Of a DNA stretch of 44,962 bases, positions 1 through 8,317 are shown one piece after another. This DNA comes from UBA1546 sp049302185 (GTDB lineage Bacteria; Nitrospirota; Thermodesulfovibrionia; Thermodesulfovibrionales; UBA1546), in NCBI GenBank assembly GCA_049302185.1, contig JBAQLV010000003.1:1-44962 (forward strand), written 5' to 3'. A model generated the notes under the pieces. It was not told the origin of the DNA and did not search any database. It saw only the letters and a list, made by a program, of their open reading frames with translations. A program made the translations under genes and the position numbers. How positions within the stretch are numbered: the stretch's first letter is position 1; each line of letters starts with the position of its first letter.

Positions 1-108
1 ATGATCGACTACAACGAGCACCGTCCCCATGATGCATTAGGGGACTTGACACCGGCTGAATACATGGAGCAAAATGCTGGGAACTCTATTTTACAACTGT
101 CTACCTAA
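1..108 (+). CDS. IS3-family transposase, C-terminal fragment (cut by window edge)
   Basis: The reading frame is open from the first base and ends at TAA 106-108. It encodes a stretch with YNEHRPHDALGDLTPAEY, the usual C-terminal signature of IS3-family OrfB integrases (rve fold, after the catalytic Glu). Only the last 35 residues lie in the window, so it cannot be said whether the element is intact. A terminal inverted repeat was not identified downstream; the sequence passes straight into a TATTCCC/TATTGGC short-repeat zone. Confidence 0.75.
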   Translation: MIDYNEHRPHDALGDLTPAEYMEQNAGNSILQLST

Positions 109-142
109 TGGGGAAGCTTACGAGAGGGGAAAATCCCTCTTC

Positions 143-180
143 CCTTTTGGCTATTCCCTATTGGCTCTTGGCTATTTTGC
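143..180. repeat. TATTCCC/TATTGGC heptamer array
   Basis: Imperfect tandem 7-nt units TATTCCC and TATTGGC. The array overlaps the 3' end of the four-helix-bundle gene and provides its stop codon (TAG on the minus strand). Confidence 0.8.
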
Positions 181-526
181 TTAGACTGTTTATCAAAGAA
201 TTGAGCATTTTGTTTATTTCTTGGATTTTTTGTAATATTATTCCAAATGGTTGGTCGTTTAGATATTGTAAATTTCTTGATACTATAAGATGAGTCTCGA
301 CCTCTAATAAAGAGCCCCGTGCAATTCGTAGGAACTGAATATATTCTTTTGTCATATTTCGTCCCCATCCTTCGGCTATATTCGCAGGGACTGAAATTGC
401 CGCCCTCCGAACCTGGGATGTAAGAGCATATATCTCTTCGTTAGGAAAGGTCTTTGTTATTCTATAAATATCTGTTACAAGTTCTATAGCCTTTTTCCAA
501 ACTTCCAGTTCCTGATATGATTCCAT
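158..526 (-). CDS. Four-helix-bundle protein (23S rRNA intervening-sequence protein family)
   Basis: 122 aa. The sequence carries the family hallmarks: an N-terminal ELEVWKKAIELV helix, then RRAAISVPANIAEGWGR and FLRIARGSLLEVETHL. These match the small four-helix-bundle proteins (TIGR02436 type) first noticed inside 23S rRNA intervening sequences but mostly found as free-standing genes. The molecular function is not established. The start is ATG at 526. The last residues (KIAKSQ) and the TAG stop are written by TATTGGC-type short repeats, so the native C-terminus has probably been replaced or extended by repeat DNA. It lies just downstream of the two-component pair but is separated from it by another copy of the repeat. 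Confidence 0.85.
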   Translation of the reverse strand: MESYQELEVWKKAIELVTDIYRITKTFPNEEIYALTSQVRRAAISVPANIAEGWGRNMTKEYIQFLRIARGSLLEVETHLIVSRNLQYLNDQPFGIILQKIQEINKMLNSLINSLSKIAKSQ

Positions 527-530
527 TTCT

Positions 531-588
531 TTCCCTATTCCCTATTGGCTTATTCCCTATTGGCTATTCCCTATTCCCTTTCTTCAAC
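531..588. repeat. TATTCCC/TATTGGC heptamer array
   Basis: About eight tandem 7-nt units between the four-helix-bundle gene and the receiver gene. On the minus strand they read GGGAATA and supply the receiver's final residues (GNRE) and its TAG stop. Confidence 0.85.
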
Positions 589-989
589 TGTTCCCTCAGC
601 ATCTTATTTTCTCTCTGAAGCCTGAGAAAATTTAATGCCTTATCTATAGTAAAAAGTATCTGCTCTTTTTTGAACGGCTTTGTTATAAAGTCAAAACCAC
701 CCTTTTGCATACTCTCTACAGCGGACTCAACCGTGCCGTAGGCTGTAATAATAATAACCGGGATATCCTCATCTACTTTCTTTATGGCTTCAAGCAGCTC
801 AATTCCATCAAGCCCCGGCATCTTCAGGTCAGCAATAACTACATCAAACCCTCCCTGTTTAGCTAATCCAAGCGCCTCCAGAGGATTATTTGTGGTGGTA
901 ATCTCGTAAGGCGTCTTTTCCCTTATAATCATGCTCAAAAGCTTCAACATATCAGGCTCATCGTCAACTGCAAGTATTCTTTCAGGCAT
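564..989 (-). CDS. Stand-alone response regulator receiver (NtrC-type linker, no output domain)
   Basis: The start is ATG at 989 (MPERILAVDDEPD), preceded by AAGGAGGAAAT; a longer in-frame ATG at 1019 lacks a ribosome site. 141 aa. The receiver fold shows the acidic pair D9/D10, phospho-acceptor D54 (VVIADLKMPG), a T82 switch residue and K104 (FITKPF). The region after about residue 115 (LQRENKMLREQL) resembles the helical linker that joins receiver to AAA+ domain in NtrC proteins, but the gene stops there, inside repeat DNA. It lies directly downstream of a sensor kinase and is presumably its partner. It could be a natural single-domain regulator or a truncated NtrC-type activator; I cannot distinguish these. 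Confidence 0.9.
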   Translation of the reverse strand: MPERILAVDDEPDMLKLLSMIIREKTPYEITTTNNPLEALGLAKQGGFDVVIADLKMPGLDGIELLEAIKKVDEDIPVIIITAYGTVESAVESMQKGGFDFITKPFKKEQILFTIDKALNFLRLQRENKMLREQLKKGNRE

Positions 990-1006
990 ATTTCCTCCTT
1001 TGGTTA

Positions 1007-1078
1007 GGCCAATAGGCAATAGGGAAGAGGGAATAGGGGGAAATCCCTCTTGGCTATTCCCTATTGGCTATTCCCTGC
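1007..1078. repeat. TATTCCC/TATTGGC heptamer arrays in inverted arrangement
   Basis: GGCAATAGGGAAGAGGGAATAG on one side and TATTCCC/TATTGGC units on the other form an inverted pair between the kinase and receiver genes. The kinase's last residues (GNSQ) and TAG stop lie inside it. Confidence 0.85.
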
Positions 1079-3313
1079 CTTTACCGCTGGTAAAGTTATT
1101 ATAAAAGTCGTCCCTGTCTCCTCTGATTCTTCCTTTGTCTTTGTTTCAAATGTGATTGTCCCGCCGTGTTTTGTTACAATTCCATAAGATACCGACAGTC
1201 CCAATCCTGTGCCTTCACCAACCCCTTTTGTAGTAAAAAGCGGATCAAATATCTTTCTCCTGTATTCTTTTTTAATGCCGTGCCCTGTGTCAGAAAATCT
1301 TATTTCAATATGCCTGTTATCACTCAATATCCTTGTTGTTATAGTCAGCACCCCACCGCCCTTCATAGCAGATGCGGCGTTATTCATGATATTGAAAAAG
1401 ACCTGCTGCAACTCCTCGGAACATCCTTTAACTTCCGGTAGATTATCCTGCATCTGCTGCTTTATAGAAATCTTATTAAGAAGCAGTGTATGTTCAACAA
1501 CTGTCAGGACAGCAGATATGCTTTCATTTATATCCACGTGCTCTTCCTTGCATTCGCTGTAACGCGCAAAACTCAATAGGTTTTCTACAACCCTTTTGGC
1601 TCGCAGCCCGTGCCTTTCCATTGTCGTTAAGATGTCATGCTCCTGTGAGCCAGGATCAGCCTTTTCTAAAAGCATGTCAGTAAAACCGAGTATAATTCCG
1701 AGCGGATTGTTTATCTCGTGCGCCACACCTGCGGCCAGTGTGCCCATAGAAGCCAGCTTCTCAGTATGATAGCTTGTCTCTTCCATCTTCTTTCTGTCCG
1801 TAATATCTCTTGAAATCCCGAGAACGGAAAAAACATTTCCATTCTCGTCCAAAAGCCCGTTATAGTTCGTACTGAGCCAGTATCTATTACCATTCACCTC
1901 CACCGGGCATGTTATCTGTGTGCTTATATTGGTAGCGAAAACCTCTTTTATTTTTTCCATTTGAAGTTCAGCGCACTCATCAGGGAACAGTTCAATAATA
2001 TTACAGCCTAAAATCTCTTCAGGTCTTTTCTTGAAAAAATTATACCCGTATCTGTTCATCGAGGAAAGTTTATCTTCCTTATTCACTGTAAAGATGATAT
2101 CCCCAGCATGCTCTACGAGAGACCTGTATTGTTCCTCGGATTTCCTGAGTTCTTTCGTCTTTTCTTCTACCTCGCTTTTCAGAGAACCTGACCACCTGAG
2201 CATCATGCCTATTATCAGCACGCCGCCGGAGAGTATTGCGAATATAACAATGCCTTCGAGGAGGAACTGCCTTATCTGTATATCGTGAATCGCGCCTTCA
2301 ACCTCGCTTATAGGCGCGACAACTGCTACAGACCATATCCTGTTTCCAGCATTGGCCAATTTGATAGGTGAATAGGCAATCAGTTTTTTTATCTCTCCCT
2401 CAACGCCTCTGTGCCATCCGGAAATATACCAGCTTGTTCCTTCTTCACCTTTCAGCATCTTCTCTTTCTGGATCTCATTAATCCTCGCAAAAGATATGGT
2501 AGGTTTTTTCCCTTTTCGTGCTTCAAAGGCATTTTTACCGATGAAGGTACTTTCCTGATGATAAAGAAATGTGCCATTTTCATCTATAACCCATGAATAT
2601 CCTGTTTTCCCGGAGCGTATTCCTTTTGTAATTCCTTCTATTAATTTGTTGACGTCAATAACAAATATTAAAACCCCGAAAAATTTGTCCGGTGCTTCTG
2701 GATGTGATTCATTCACAGAAATCTGCCAGACAGGTAAAATCATTTTCATTAAAAGTTTTTGAGATTTATCCATATGCTGCACAGGAGAAACATCTGTTAA
2801 ATAGATATTATCTTTATTCTTTTCACTTCTTGCCCATTCCACATAATGTTTATCTTCTGTATCTGGAGGTTCAGTGTGGCATTTTTGATTTTCTAACACA
2901 TGATGGGTCTTAAGACTTTTATCCTCAACAAATCTTATTTCCATTGTACCTTCATGCTTAATACTCGAAAAGGCAATCTCCATTCTATTATCCATAAAAG
3001 GTGACTCAGGATATTGTATGGCTGGGGATAAACTAAGGAGCATCAGCTCTCTTTTTAACACATTAAGGCTATTTTCTATCTGGCTGGCAGCATGCCTCAC
3101 AAGGACTAACTGCTGCTGATTGAAGTCTTCAGTTACAATTTCTCTTACCTTTCGAGAAGACAACCAACCGAGTATGAGCACAGTACTCAAGAGCAGCGTC
3201 ATCATGATACCAACAAAGGCTTTAAAGTACCTGATATTGAAAGGATGGTATCTTTCTATCAAAGAGACTAATGCTTGCCTGAGATTAAGAAAAGGGGACT
3301 TTTCTTTTGCCAA
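1061..3313 (-). CDS. Membrane sensor histidine kinase (Cache - PAS - HisKA - HATPase)
   Basis: 750 aa. A membrane helix at about residues 32-52 and a second at about 348-372 bracket a periplasmic domain of roughly 290 residues that looks like a double Cache sensor (VWQISVNES, GYSWVIDENGTFLYH). A PAS domain follows (about 390-505, EEQYRSLVEHAGDIIF). HisKA carries the phospho-acceptor H532 in AAGVAHEINNPLG, and the HATPase domain has the N box (NIMNNAASAMKGG), DTGHGI and GEGTGLGLSVSYGIV. The most upstream good start is TTG at 3313 with AAGG nearby; no in-frame ATG precedes the first membrane helix. The immediate downstream receiver is the likely phosphotransfer partner. The ligand is unknown. 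The final residues derive from a short repeat. Confidence 0.92.
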   Translation of the reverse strand: MAKEKSPFLNLRQALVSLIERYHPFNIRYFKAFVGIMMTLLLSTVLILGWLSSRKVREIVTEDFNQQQLVLVRHAASQIENSLNVLKRELMLLSLSPAIQYPESPFMDNRMEIAFSSIKHEGTMEIRFVEDKSLKTHHVLENQKCHTEPPDTEDKHYVEWARSEKNKDNIYLTDVSPVQHMDKSQKLLMKMILPVWQISVNESHPEAPDKFFGVLIFVIDVNKLIEGITKGIRSGKTGYSWVIDENGTFLYHQESTFIGKNAFEARKGKKPTISFARINEIQKEKMLKGEEGTSWYISGWHRGVEGEIKKLIAYSPIKLANAGNRIWSVAVVAPISEVEGAIHDIQIRQFLLEGIVIFAILSGGVLIIGMMLRWSGSLKSEVEEKTKELRKSEEQYRSLVEHAGDIIFTVNKEDKLSSMNRYGYNFFKKRPEEILGCNIIELFPDECAELQMEKIKEVFATNISTQITCPVEVNGNRYWLSTNYNGLLDENGNVFSVLGISRDITDRKKMEETSYHTEKLASMGTLAAGVAHEINNPLGIILGFTDMLLEKADPGSQEHDILTTMERHGLRAKRVVENLLSFARYSECKEEHVDINESISAVLTVVEHTLLLNKISIKQQMQDNLPEVKGCSEELQQVFFNIMNNAASAMKGGGVLTITTRILSDNRHIEIRFSDTGHGIKKEYRRKIFDPLFTTKGVGEGTGLGLSVSYGIVTKHGGTITFETKTKEESEETGTTFIITLPAVKAGNSQ

Positions 3314-3459
3314 ATTTTAACCCTTCATATTTCTTAAAGATACCTTGTTAACCTACATTAACAAATTTTTATAGAAAAAGTTAAGACAAGCACGAACTGA
3401 AAGTTTCTGAGTTTTTAGACAATAGTCAAATGTTGCATAAAATTCTTATCCACCAATCG

Positions 3460-3565
3460 TCATTGCCCGACTTGATCGGGCAATCCAGATCCTTCGACAA
3501 GCTCAGGATGACTGGATTCGGAGCCTGCCCCGTACTTGATACGGGGGTCAAGCCGGAGAATGACA
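3460..3565. repeat. GTCATT...AATGAC dispersed inverted repeat, compound
   Basis: A compound of CCCGACTTGATCGGGCAATC and CCCCGTACTTGATACGGGG palindromes with TTCGACAAGCTCAGGATGAC. The same family (GTCATTCCCGC...GCGGGAATCC) occurs at 22508, 29026, 34014 and 42698. Confidence 0.75.
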
Positions 3566-3804
3566 GAGAGGAGTTCACTTTTAGTGAACTTTAGCTGCAT
3601 AATCATAATTGGATTCAAATGTATTCTTATCAGGCATTTGCAGACGGCCACGTTCAAAAGTTATGCAACTGATGGGTTTAGACACATGAAAATTCCTTTG
3701 ATAAGTAGTCCATAGCATCCCCGCCATAAATGGCGGGGCTTTCTAACGGGGTAAAACGTTAGGGGGGAATATTGTTGCCGAAGGTTTATGAGGGTTTCAA
3801 CATA

Positions 3805-3831
3805 AGGAGGGGCCTTTCAGAGTCCCCTCCT
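3805..3831 (-). terminator. Hairpin downstream of the usp gene
   Basis: AGGAGGGG pairs with CCCCTCCT across an 11-nt loop, 19 nt past the usp stop codon on the minus strand. The following U-tract is weak, so it may be a terminator or a 3'-stabilising hairpin. Confidence 0.45.
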
Positions 3832-3849
3832 GGTATACTTCACACTAAT

Positions 3850-4695
3850 CTAAATCTTTTTTACCACCAGAACGGCACACCCTGAATGTCCTATCACCCT
3901 CTCTGTCACGCTTCCCATAAGAAGCCTTTCAATGCCTGTTCTGCCATAACTTCCAACAACTATAAGACCTGCATTCTTCTGCTCTGCTGTCTTAACTATT
4001 ACCTCATAAGGTTCACCTTTCAGGGTTAGGGCCTCTACCTTTATGCCTTCCCTTTCTGCAACCTGTCTTACCATATCAACACTTTCCTTTGCCACTGGAA
4101 GATTTTCATCCCTTTTAGCAACAGAAAGGGCGATCAGACTGCCTCCACTCCGTTTTGCAATGCTGATGGCCTCACGGGATGCTAATTCACTGTATATTGA
4201 ACCATCCGTAGCAATAAGGATCTTTTCAAAGGTAAGCTTGGCATCCTTAGGGACAACCAGGAACTTGCAAGGGGCATGGCCTATGACCTTTGCGGTTACG
4301 CTTCCCATCATGAGCCTCTGCAGCCCTGTCCTTCCGCGCTTTCCCATGATTATTATCTCGACATTGTTTTTTGCTGCCTCATCAACAATGTATTGGTAAG
4401 GCTCTACTCCGCTACGCACGAGTATCTCGCATGAAACTCCTTCCTTCTCAGCCTTCTCTTTAAGTGACTCGAGATACTTTTTTGTATCCGCTTCTAACTT
4501 TTCAGCCATTGATGGGGTCGCAATAAACTCAGGAAACTCAGGTACCTCTGCAACAGATATTATGTAGAGTTTACTGCCACACGTCTTTGCTAAATTAATA
4601 GCCTCTCTTACCGCACCCTCACATAATACAGAACCATCTGCAGATAAAAGTAGCTTTTCCATCCTTGCTACCGGACATGCCTGATATGCACTCAT
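3850..4695 (-). CDS. Tandem-domain universal stress protein (UspA family)
   Basis: 281 aa with two consecutive Usp domains (about 10-145 and 150-281). Both carry the nucleotide-binding signature of ATP-binding Usps: GKRGRTGLQRLMMGSVTAKV in the first and GSYGRTGIERLLMGSVTERV in the second. ATG at 4695 has AAGGAGG upstream; the family-like start MEKLLLSADGS is 11 residues further in, so a short N-terminal extension is possible. It is the last gene of a three-gene minus-strand set with a TauE/SafE permease, separated from its neighbour by 1 nt, so it is probably co-transcribed. The role in that operon is unknown. Confidence 0.92.
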   Translation of the reverse strand: MSAYQACPVARMEKLLLSADGSVLCEGAVREAINLAKTCGSKLYIISVAEVPEFPEFIATPSMAEKLEADTKKYLESLKEKAEKEGVSCEILVRSGVEPYQYIVDEAAKNNVEIIIMGKRGRTGLQRLMMGSVTAKVIGHAPCKFLVVPKDAKLTFEKILIATDGSIYSELASREAISIAKRSGGSLIALSVAKRDENLPVAKESVDMVRQVAEREGIKVEALTLKGEPYEVIVKTAEQKNAGLIVVGSYGRTGIERLLMGSVTERVIGHSGCAVLVVKKI

Positions 4696-4696
4696 C

Positions 4697-5467
4697 CTAT
4701 ACCTCCTTCTTTACTTTGGCCTTCTTCATGCTCAGACCTATTCCTTCAAAAATGAAGAATATTGCGAATCCCCACCACATGGTATAAACCACATAAAAGA
4801 CCAGCAGGAATGTCATGAGACCAATATGATCTTTCACCTTAACGGCATCAACCTTGTAAAAGTTATATGCTGCCTCAACTCCCTTCTTCATGACATCTGA
4901 TACAATCTTGGCCTCAGCAGCCTTCTTCTCTATCATAAATTGTTTATTTATTTTGTCCAGAACATTCCACCATTGTCTGAATATCTGCTTCTCATCATCA
5001 GTCTTCATAACTGTCCCGTACAAGGCATTGATCTTTTCCCCTTCATTCCTGTAAAAGGTCTCTGAATCCCGTAAAGCTGCTGCAAGTACCTTTCCGAGGT
5101 CTCCTTCTATCTTTAACTCAGCACCATTGACTTCAACCTTGGCACCTTCATTAACAGTAAACAGCTTAGATGCCCGTTCGGCCCTCTTCTCAGCATCCCC
5201 GGGCTTATCATCTGGCTTAGTCATCTTGAAACTGGCAGCAAACATTTGACCCATAAACTTCTCATTGCTTTTTGCAACCTTGGGGATGAAATAAGATGAA
5301 CCCTTGGCGAGTTTGTTAAACATCTCGTCAGCCCACTGTAATCCGTTTTGAGGCTCTCCTGCTTTAGTTTTAGGAAAAATAGGAGAGAATATCAAAAACA
5401 GAACAACAAAAAACGATATTGCCATTATTATCCCGATGCCTAAACGTTTTCCATGTCTTACTACCAT
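4697..5467 (-). CDS. Membrane protein of unknown function, partner of TauE/SafE permease
   Basis: 256 aa from ATG 5467, chosen because AGGAGGGATAGAA precedes it; the longer frame upstream overlaps the permease and has no ribosome site. One helix at about residues 8-28 and another at about 210-232 (MTFLLVFYVVYTMWWGFAIF) flank a long, mostly helical, charged region. This arrangement would put about 180 residues outside the membrane. I do not recognise a family with confidence. Tight packing (3 nt from the permease, 1 nt from usp) suggests an accessory subunit of the transporter or a regulator that links it to the Usp protein. Confidence 0.75.
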   Translation of the reverse strand: MVVRHGKRLGIGIIMAISFFVVLFLIFSPIFPKTKAGEPQNGLQWADEMFNKLAKGSSYFIPKVAKSNEKFMGQMFAASFKMTKPDDKPGDAEKRAERASKLFTVNEGAKVEVNGAELKIEGDLGKVLAAALRDSETFYRNEGEKINALYGTVMKTDDEKQIFRQWWNVLDKINKQFMIEKKAAEAKIVSDVMKKGVEAAYNFYKVDAVKVKDHIGLMTFLLVFYVVYTMWWGFAIFFIFEGIGLSMKKAKVKKEV

Positions 5468-5469
5468 TT

Positions 5470-6723
5470 CTATCCCTCCTCTCTTAATGTCTTCATGTTT
5501 CCGAAAAACTTTGCAAAGAGCCAGATGCCAAAAAAGGCAATACATACCCAGAATACCCAGAAACCAACAGCCTCTATACCTGATGCCAGAGGTTTGGATA
5601 TCGTGATATAACCGAGCTCTCCCAATTTTTTAGGAACCACGGTTGCCCTGTTTGCAAAACCTGCAAGGATGGTGATAGCATAAAATCCCCTTATATCTAT
5701 CCCTCTTACAACCTTTGTTGTAAGCGCCCCGACCTGTATACCGACAAGCGAACCAAGAAGCATTCCCATAGCGAGCGTATAGAAAACATATCCGTAAATA
5801 GCAAATTGTGTTATAGAGGCATAACCTGCGGTAAAGATTATCTGGAGGATATCGGTACCTACAGTGGTCATTGTGGATATACCGAATGTATAAATAAACA
5901 TAGGGAATGTTACGAATCCACCGCCAACCCCCATTACCGCTGCCAGTACCCCAACGATAAATCCACCACATGCCACGATTACACCTGATATCCTTCTTCC
6001 CCCGGGAACCATGTCCTCATCAAATTTAATCATGGGGGGTATCTTCAATGCCTGTAATTTTAATCCCATGCCTGTCGTAGTTGCAGGTTTGCCACCTCCA
6101 TGTGCCCCTACATCGGCGCCGCCCTTTCTTAATTTTAAGTAATCCATCATGGCATAGGTGCCTAAGAAACCGAGTATTACCGCATAGACTACACTTATGA
6201 AGGCATCGCTAAGTGCAGGGTCTATGTCATAGATCGTCCTGTTTAACCAGCCACCAACAGTTGCGCCTATGGCGGAGCCACAAACGAATGCCACGGCTAA
6301 ACCTACAGAGACATTTCCCAATTTCTTATGGACAGTCGTTCCCATTATCGCCTTTGCAAATATGTGAAATACATCTGTACCGACAGCCATAATCCCCTTT
6401 ACTCCAGCAGCCATCAAAGCAGGAGTTATAATAAACCCTCCTCCAGCGCCTATACATCCTGTGATAAGGCCAGCACCAAGACCAATAGCTATTGAAACAA
6501 AAAATATCATGGTTGAATAATGTGCAGGTCCGTATGCTGTTTTGCCCCCAATAACGTCTGCTGCCTGTGAAATTGATATAGCCAGTATCGGCAGCAAAAG
6601 AATGAAAAGGACTAAGAGTTTCTTTCTACTCTTGATAATGCTCATCGAAACCTCATAATCCCATTTGGCATGAGCAATAGATGCCATCTTAAGAAATTCA
6701 TAAATCTGTCTCGGATAACTCAT
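5470..6723 (-). CDS. TauE/SafE-family sulfite/sulfoacetate-type exporter
   Basis: 417 aa, ATG 6723 with AAGGAGG. Two homologous halves each contain the glycine-rich family motif: IGAGGGFIITPALMA in the first and MGVGGGFVTFPMFIYTFG in the second, with about eight membrane helices. The N-terminus has an extra cytoplasmic stretch of about 35 residues and a helix. The family exports sulfite, sulfoacetate or other organosulfur anions, and sulfur metabolism would suit an anaerobic sulfate or thiosulfate user, but the substrate cannot be read from sequence. It is the first gene of the operon with the unknown membrane protein and the Usp protein. Confidence 0.9.
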   Translation of the reverse strand: MSYPRQIYEFLKMASIAHAKWDYEVSMSIIKSRKKLLVLFILLLPILAISISQAADVIGGKTAYGPAHYSTMIFFVSIAIGLGAGLITGCIGAGGGFIITPALMAAGVKGIMAVGTDVFHIFAKAIMGTTVHKKLGNVSVGLAVAFVCGSAIGATVGGWLNRTIYDIDPALSDAFISVVYAVILGFLGTYAMMDYLKLRKGGADVGAHGGGKPATTTGMGLKLQALKIPPMIKFDEDMVPGGRRISGVIVACGGFIVGVLAAVMGVGGGFVTFPMFIYTFGISTMTTVGTDILQIIFTAGYASITQFAIYGYVFYTLAMGMLLGSLVGIQVGALTTKVVRGIDIRGFYAITILAGFANRATVVPKKLGELGYITISKPLASGIEAVGFWVFWVCIAFFGIWLFAKFFGNMKTLREEG

Positions 6724-7318
6724 TTCCTAACCTCCTTATATTATTTATAGAATTAATCGTTATATCTTTATAATGACTTGCAAGCAGTTTTGTATAATAC
6801 CTCTGCTGGCATAATATGGTCAAGGACAAGATAATATTAAATTTTTATGAGCCTATAAAAATTCATTATAAAACACACCCAGAAGATTGACGAGACTGTA
6901 GAGATGCTGAATTGTTAAACATGTGATGAGACCGCAAATACCGCAATGATCGTTACGCTGATGACAAAGCTTATGATTATCTTTCGTTCAAGGGACATAC
7001 TGTCTTATATTATCACCGATGGTCAAAAAAATAAAAATACCCTCTGTGGGCGGGCGTATATACAGGCATTCAGGCAGAAAAATGAGGTATATCAGGAAAC
7101 ACTACAGAAAGACTAAAGGGTTAGTCCTCTTCGGCTCGAAAATAAATCTGCAAAAGTAAACTGCTAAGCACTTCCACTCCTTTGAACTATTTACCTTAAA
7201 CCATTCACCGATTCACCTATTCACCTGTCCTTCTCTCCCTTCCGTTCTTCTCGCAGCATCAGCAGAGAGGAGCCGGAGGAGACTGAACTTCTGAACTTTT
7301 GAATTACAGATTTTTATA
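6724..7318. other. Gene-free stretch
   Basis: About 600 nt with no supportable gene. Short overlapping open frames near 6940-7160 have no recognisable product and no ribosome site. 7190-7230 has ATTCACC units (CATTCACCGATTCACCTATT), and 7245-7270 has the TTCTTCTCGCAGCATCAGCA repeat that recurs at 9206 and in part at 8475. Confidence 0.5.
7245..7270. repeat. TCTCGCAGC(A/G)TCAGCAGAGAG dispersed repeat, copy 1
   Basis: The shared core GCRTCAGCAGAGAG occurs at 7255, 8475-8488 and 9216-9229, all within 2 kb around the toxin-antitoxin-like genes. Confidence 0.6.
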
Positions 7319-7416
7319 TTACTTTAGAATCCCGATAATGTCTTTGTGACCGACATTCTCTAACACACTCAGCACCTTTCCCCTCCATCTGACCGGCATC
7401 TTGTCAAACATAGCCT

Positions 7417-8001
7417 TTATCCATCTGTTTCGCCCCTTTTTATAAGAGATGTTAAAACCTCTAATGCCTCTCTCCTTTCCTTTAACAGTTTCTCTTCTGT
7501 TTTTCTTCTTGTGGATATGATTAGCTTATGGAGACCAAAGGCTGCCGGATGGGGAACTTTTATTCTTATACCTTTACCTTCTGTTTCAATACTTATAGTA
7601 TTTTGAACAAGATAATCAAGGAATCGCAAGGGTTGAGCATTTATGCCCAATTGAGGAAGCGGGTAAGGCTTGTCACTGCCTCTGCCCTTTTCAGGTACGA
7701 GAAACTCCACTATCATCTCCGGATGCATAAGCCTCATATAGCCGGCATCTCCGCTGAAAGAAACCACAAAACCTTCATTTTTTAACATGCTTACTACGTC
7801 AAACCTCTTCTTGATTCGCACAGGAAGAGGCACAAGAAAATCTATGTCTCTTGTCCTGATAGCTGGCGTATATCTCTGGCCTGTAAAATAGCTTCTGTAA
7901 AAATGCTGGCACCAGCTCCCGATGAGAACCAATTCTTTCAACAAACCTGCGCTCTGAAAGCGCCTCAGCACATCAAGAAATAGAGCGTATCTCTTTTCCA
8001 C
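7417..8001 (-). CDS. Nucleotidyltransferase-fold protein (GSU2403-like), probable 3' frameshift
   Basis: 194 aa in the open frame. The region LVLIGSWCQHFYRSYF ... RTRDIDFLVPLP resembles a minimal nucleotidyltransferase core (GS motif followed by DxD) as in the GSU2403/NTP_transf_8-like group. After the stop, the -1 frame stays open for about 40 more codons, giving GRNRWIKAMFDKMPVRWRGK and ending at 7319. This reads like the natural C-terminus. The shift falls at AAAAAGGGG near 7432-7440, so either a frameshift mutation, a sequence error or programmed slippage has split the gene. It overlaps its small upstream partner by 29 nt, so the two are translationally coupled, as in many toxin-antitoxin-like pairs. 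Confidence 0.65.
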   Translation of the reverse strand: MEKRYALFLDVLRRFQSAGLLKELVLIGSWCQHFYRSYFTGQRYTPAIRTRDIDFLVPLPVRIKKRFDVVSMLKNEGFVVSFSGDAGYMRLMHPEMIVEFLVPEKGRGSDKPYPLPQLGINAQPLRFLDYLVQNTISIETEGKGIRIKVPHPAAFGLHKLIISTRRKTEEKLLKERREALEVLTSLIKRGETDG

Positions 8002-8299
8002 GCAACGCCTTTCTCAGGAAAGCTATCTGTTTTTTGACTTGAGACAAAAGATTCCTGTATTTCGCCCTGAGTTTTTTTACTTCTTCATGTCTCTTTATTT
8101 CTTCCTTCGATAATTTGCCCTTATATGCAAACTTCACCTTTATGCCTTCCCTTTGCATCAGATAGTAATAGCTGTGACCGCGTATCTCCTTCTTCACAAG
8201 CGCGCCTTTTGGGAGTGCATTAATGGCTTTTTCATACTCCTTTTTCATCCTTAAGGAGTTTTCAAGCTCCTCCTCCAGAACACCCTTAATGACCTTCAT
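7973..8299 (-). CDS. Small coiled-coil protein, partner of the nucleotidyltransferase
   Basis: 108 aa, highly charged (about a third Lys, Arg and Glu), with predicted long helices at about residues 5-28 and 64-100 and a central beta-like segment RGHSYYYLMQREGIKVKF. AGGAG lies about 12 nt before ATG 8299. I do not recognise a named family. Its place before and overlapping a nucleotidyltransferase-fold gene suggests the regulatory or antidote half of a two-gene module. Two operator-like repeats lie just upstream. Confidence 0.6.
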   Translation of the reverse strand: MKVIKGVLEEELENSLRMKKEYEKAINALPKGALVKKEIRGHSYYYLMQREGIKVKFAYKGKLSKEEIKRHEEVKKLRAKYRNLLSQVKKQIAFLRKALRGKEIRSIS

Positions 8300-8317
8300 C
8301 TATATGTTTTTCTCCTG

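Larger units (their letters stand above)
3314..3849. other. Gene-free stretch with dispersed repeats and hairpins
   Basis: This 536-nt stretch contains repeat pieces of the GTCATTGCCC...GAATGAC type with CCTTCGACAAGCTCAGGAT (about 3460-3565), a GCCCCGCC/GGCGGGGC-type hairpin at 3719-3741 followed by CTTTCTAACGGGG (a motif that returns inside the peptide gene at 35764), and a hairpin near the end of the usp gene. A 65-codon open frame on the minus strand here is repeat-derived and is not called as a gene. Confidence 0.6.

Noticed and set aside
3460..3657. 65-codon minus-strand open frame
   Set aside because: Its peptide (LDPRIKYGAGSESSHPELVE) is the usual translation of GTCATT-type dispersed repeats; no ribosome site and no conserved domain.
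5468..5545. Longer start for the membrane protein beside TauE/SafE (MYCLFWHLALCK...)
   Set aside because: It lies within the permease gene and lacks a ribosome site; ATG 5467 has AGGAGGGATAGAA before it.
6940..7160. Two overlapping open frames in the spacer after the TauE/SafE gene
   Set aside because: No ribosome site, no recognisable motif, and different frames are open equally; kept as gene-free.
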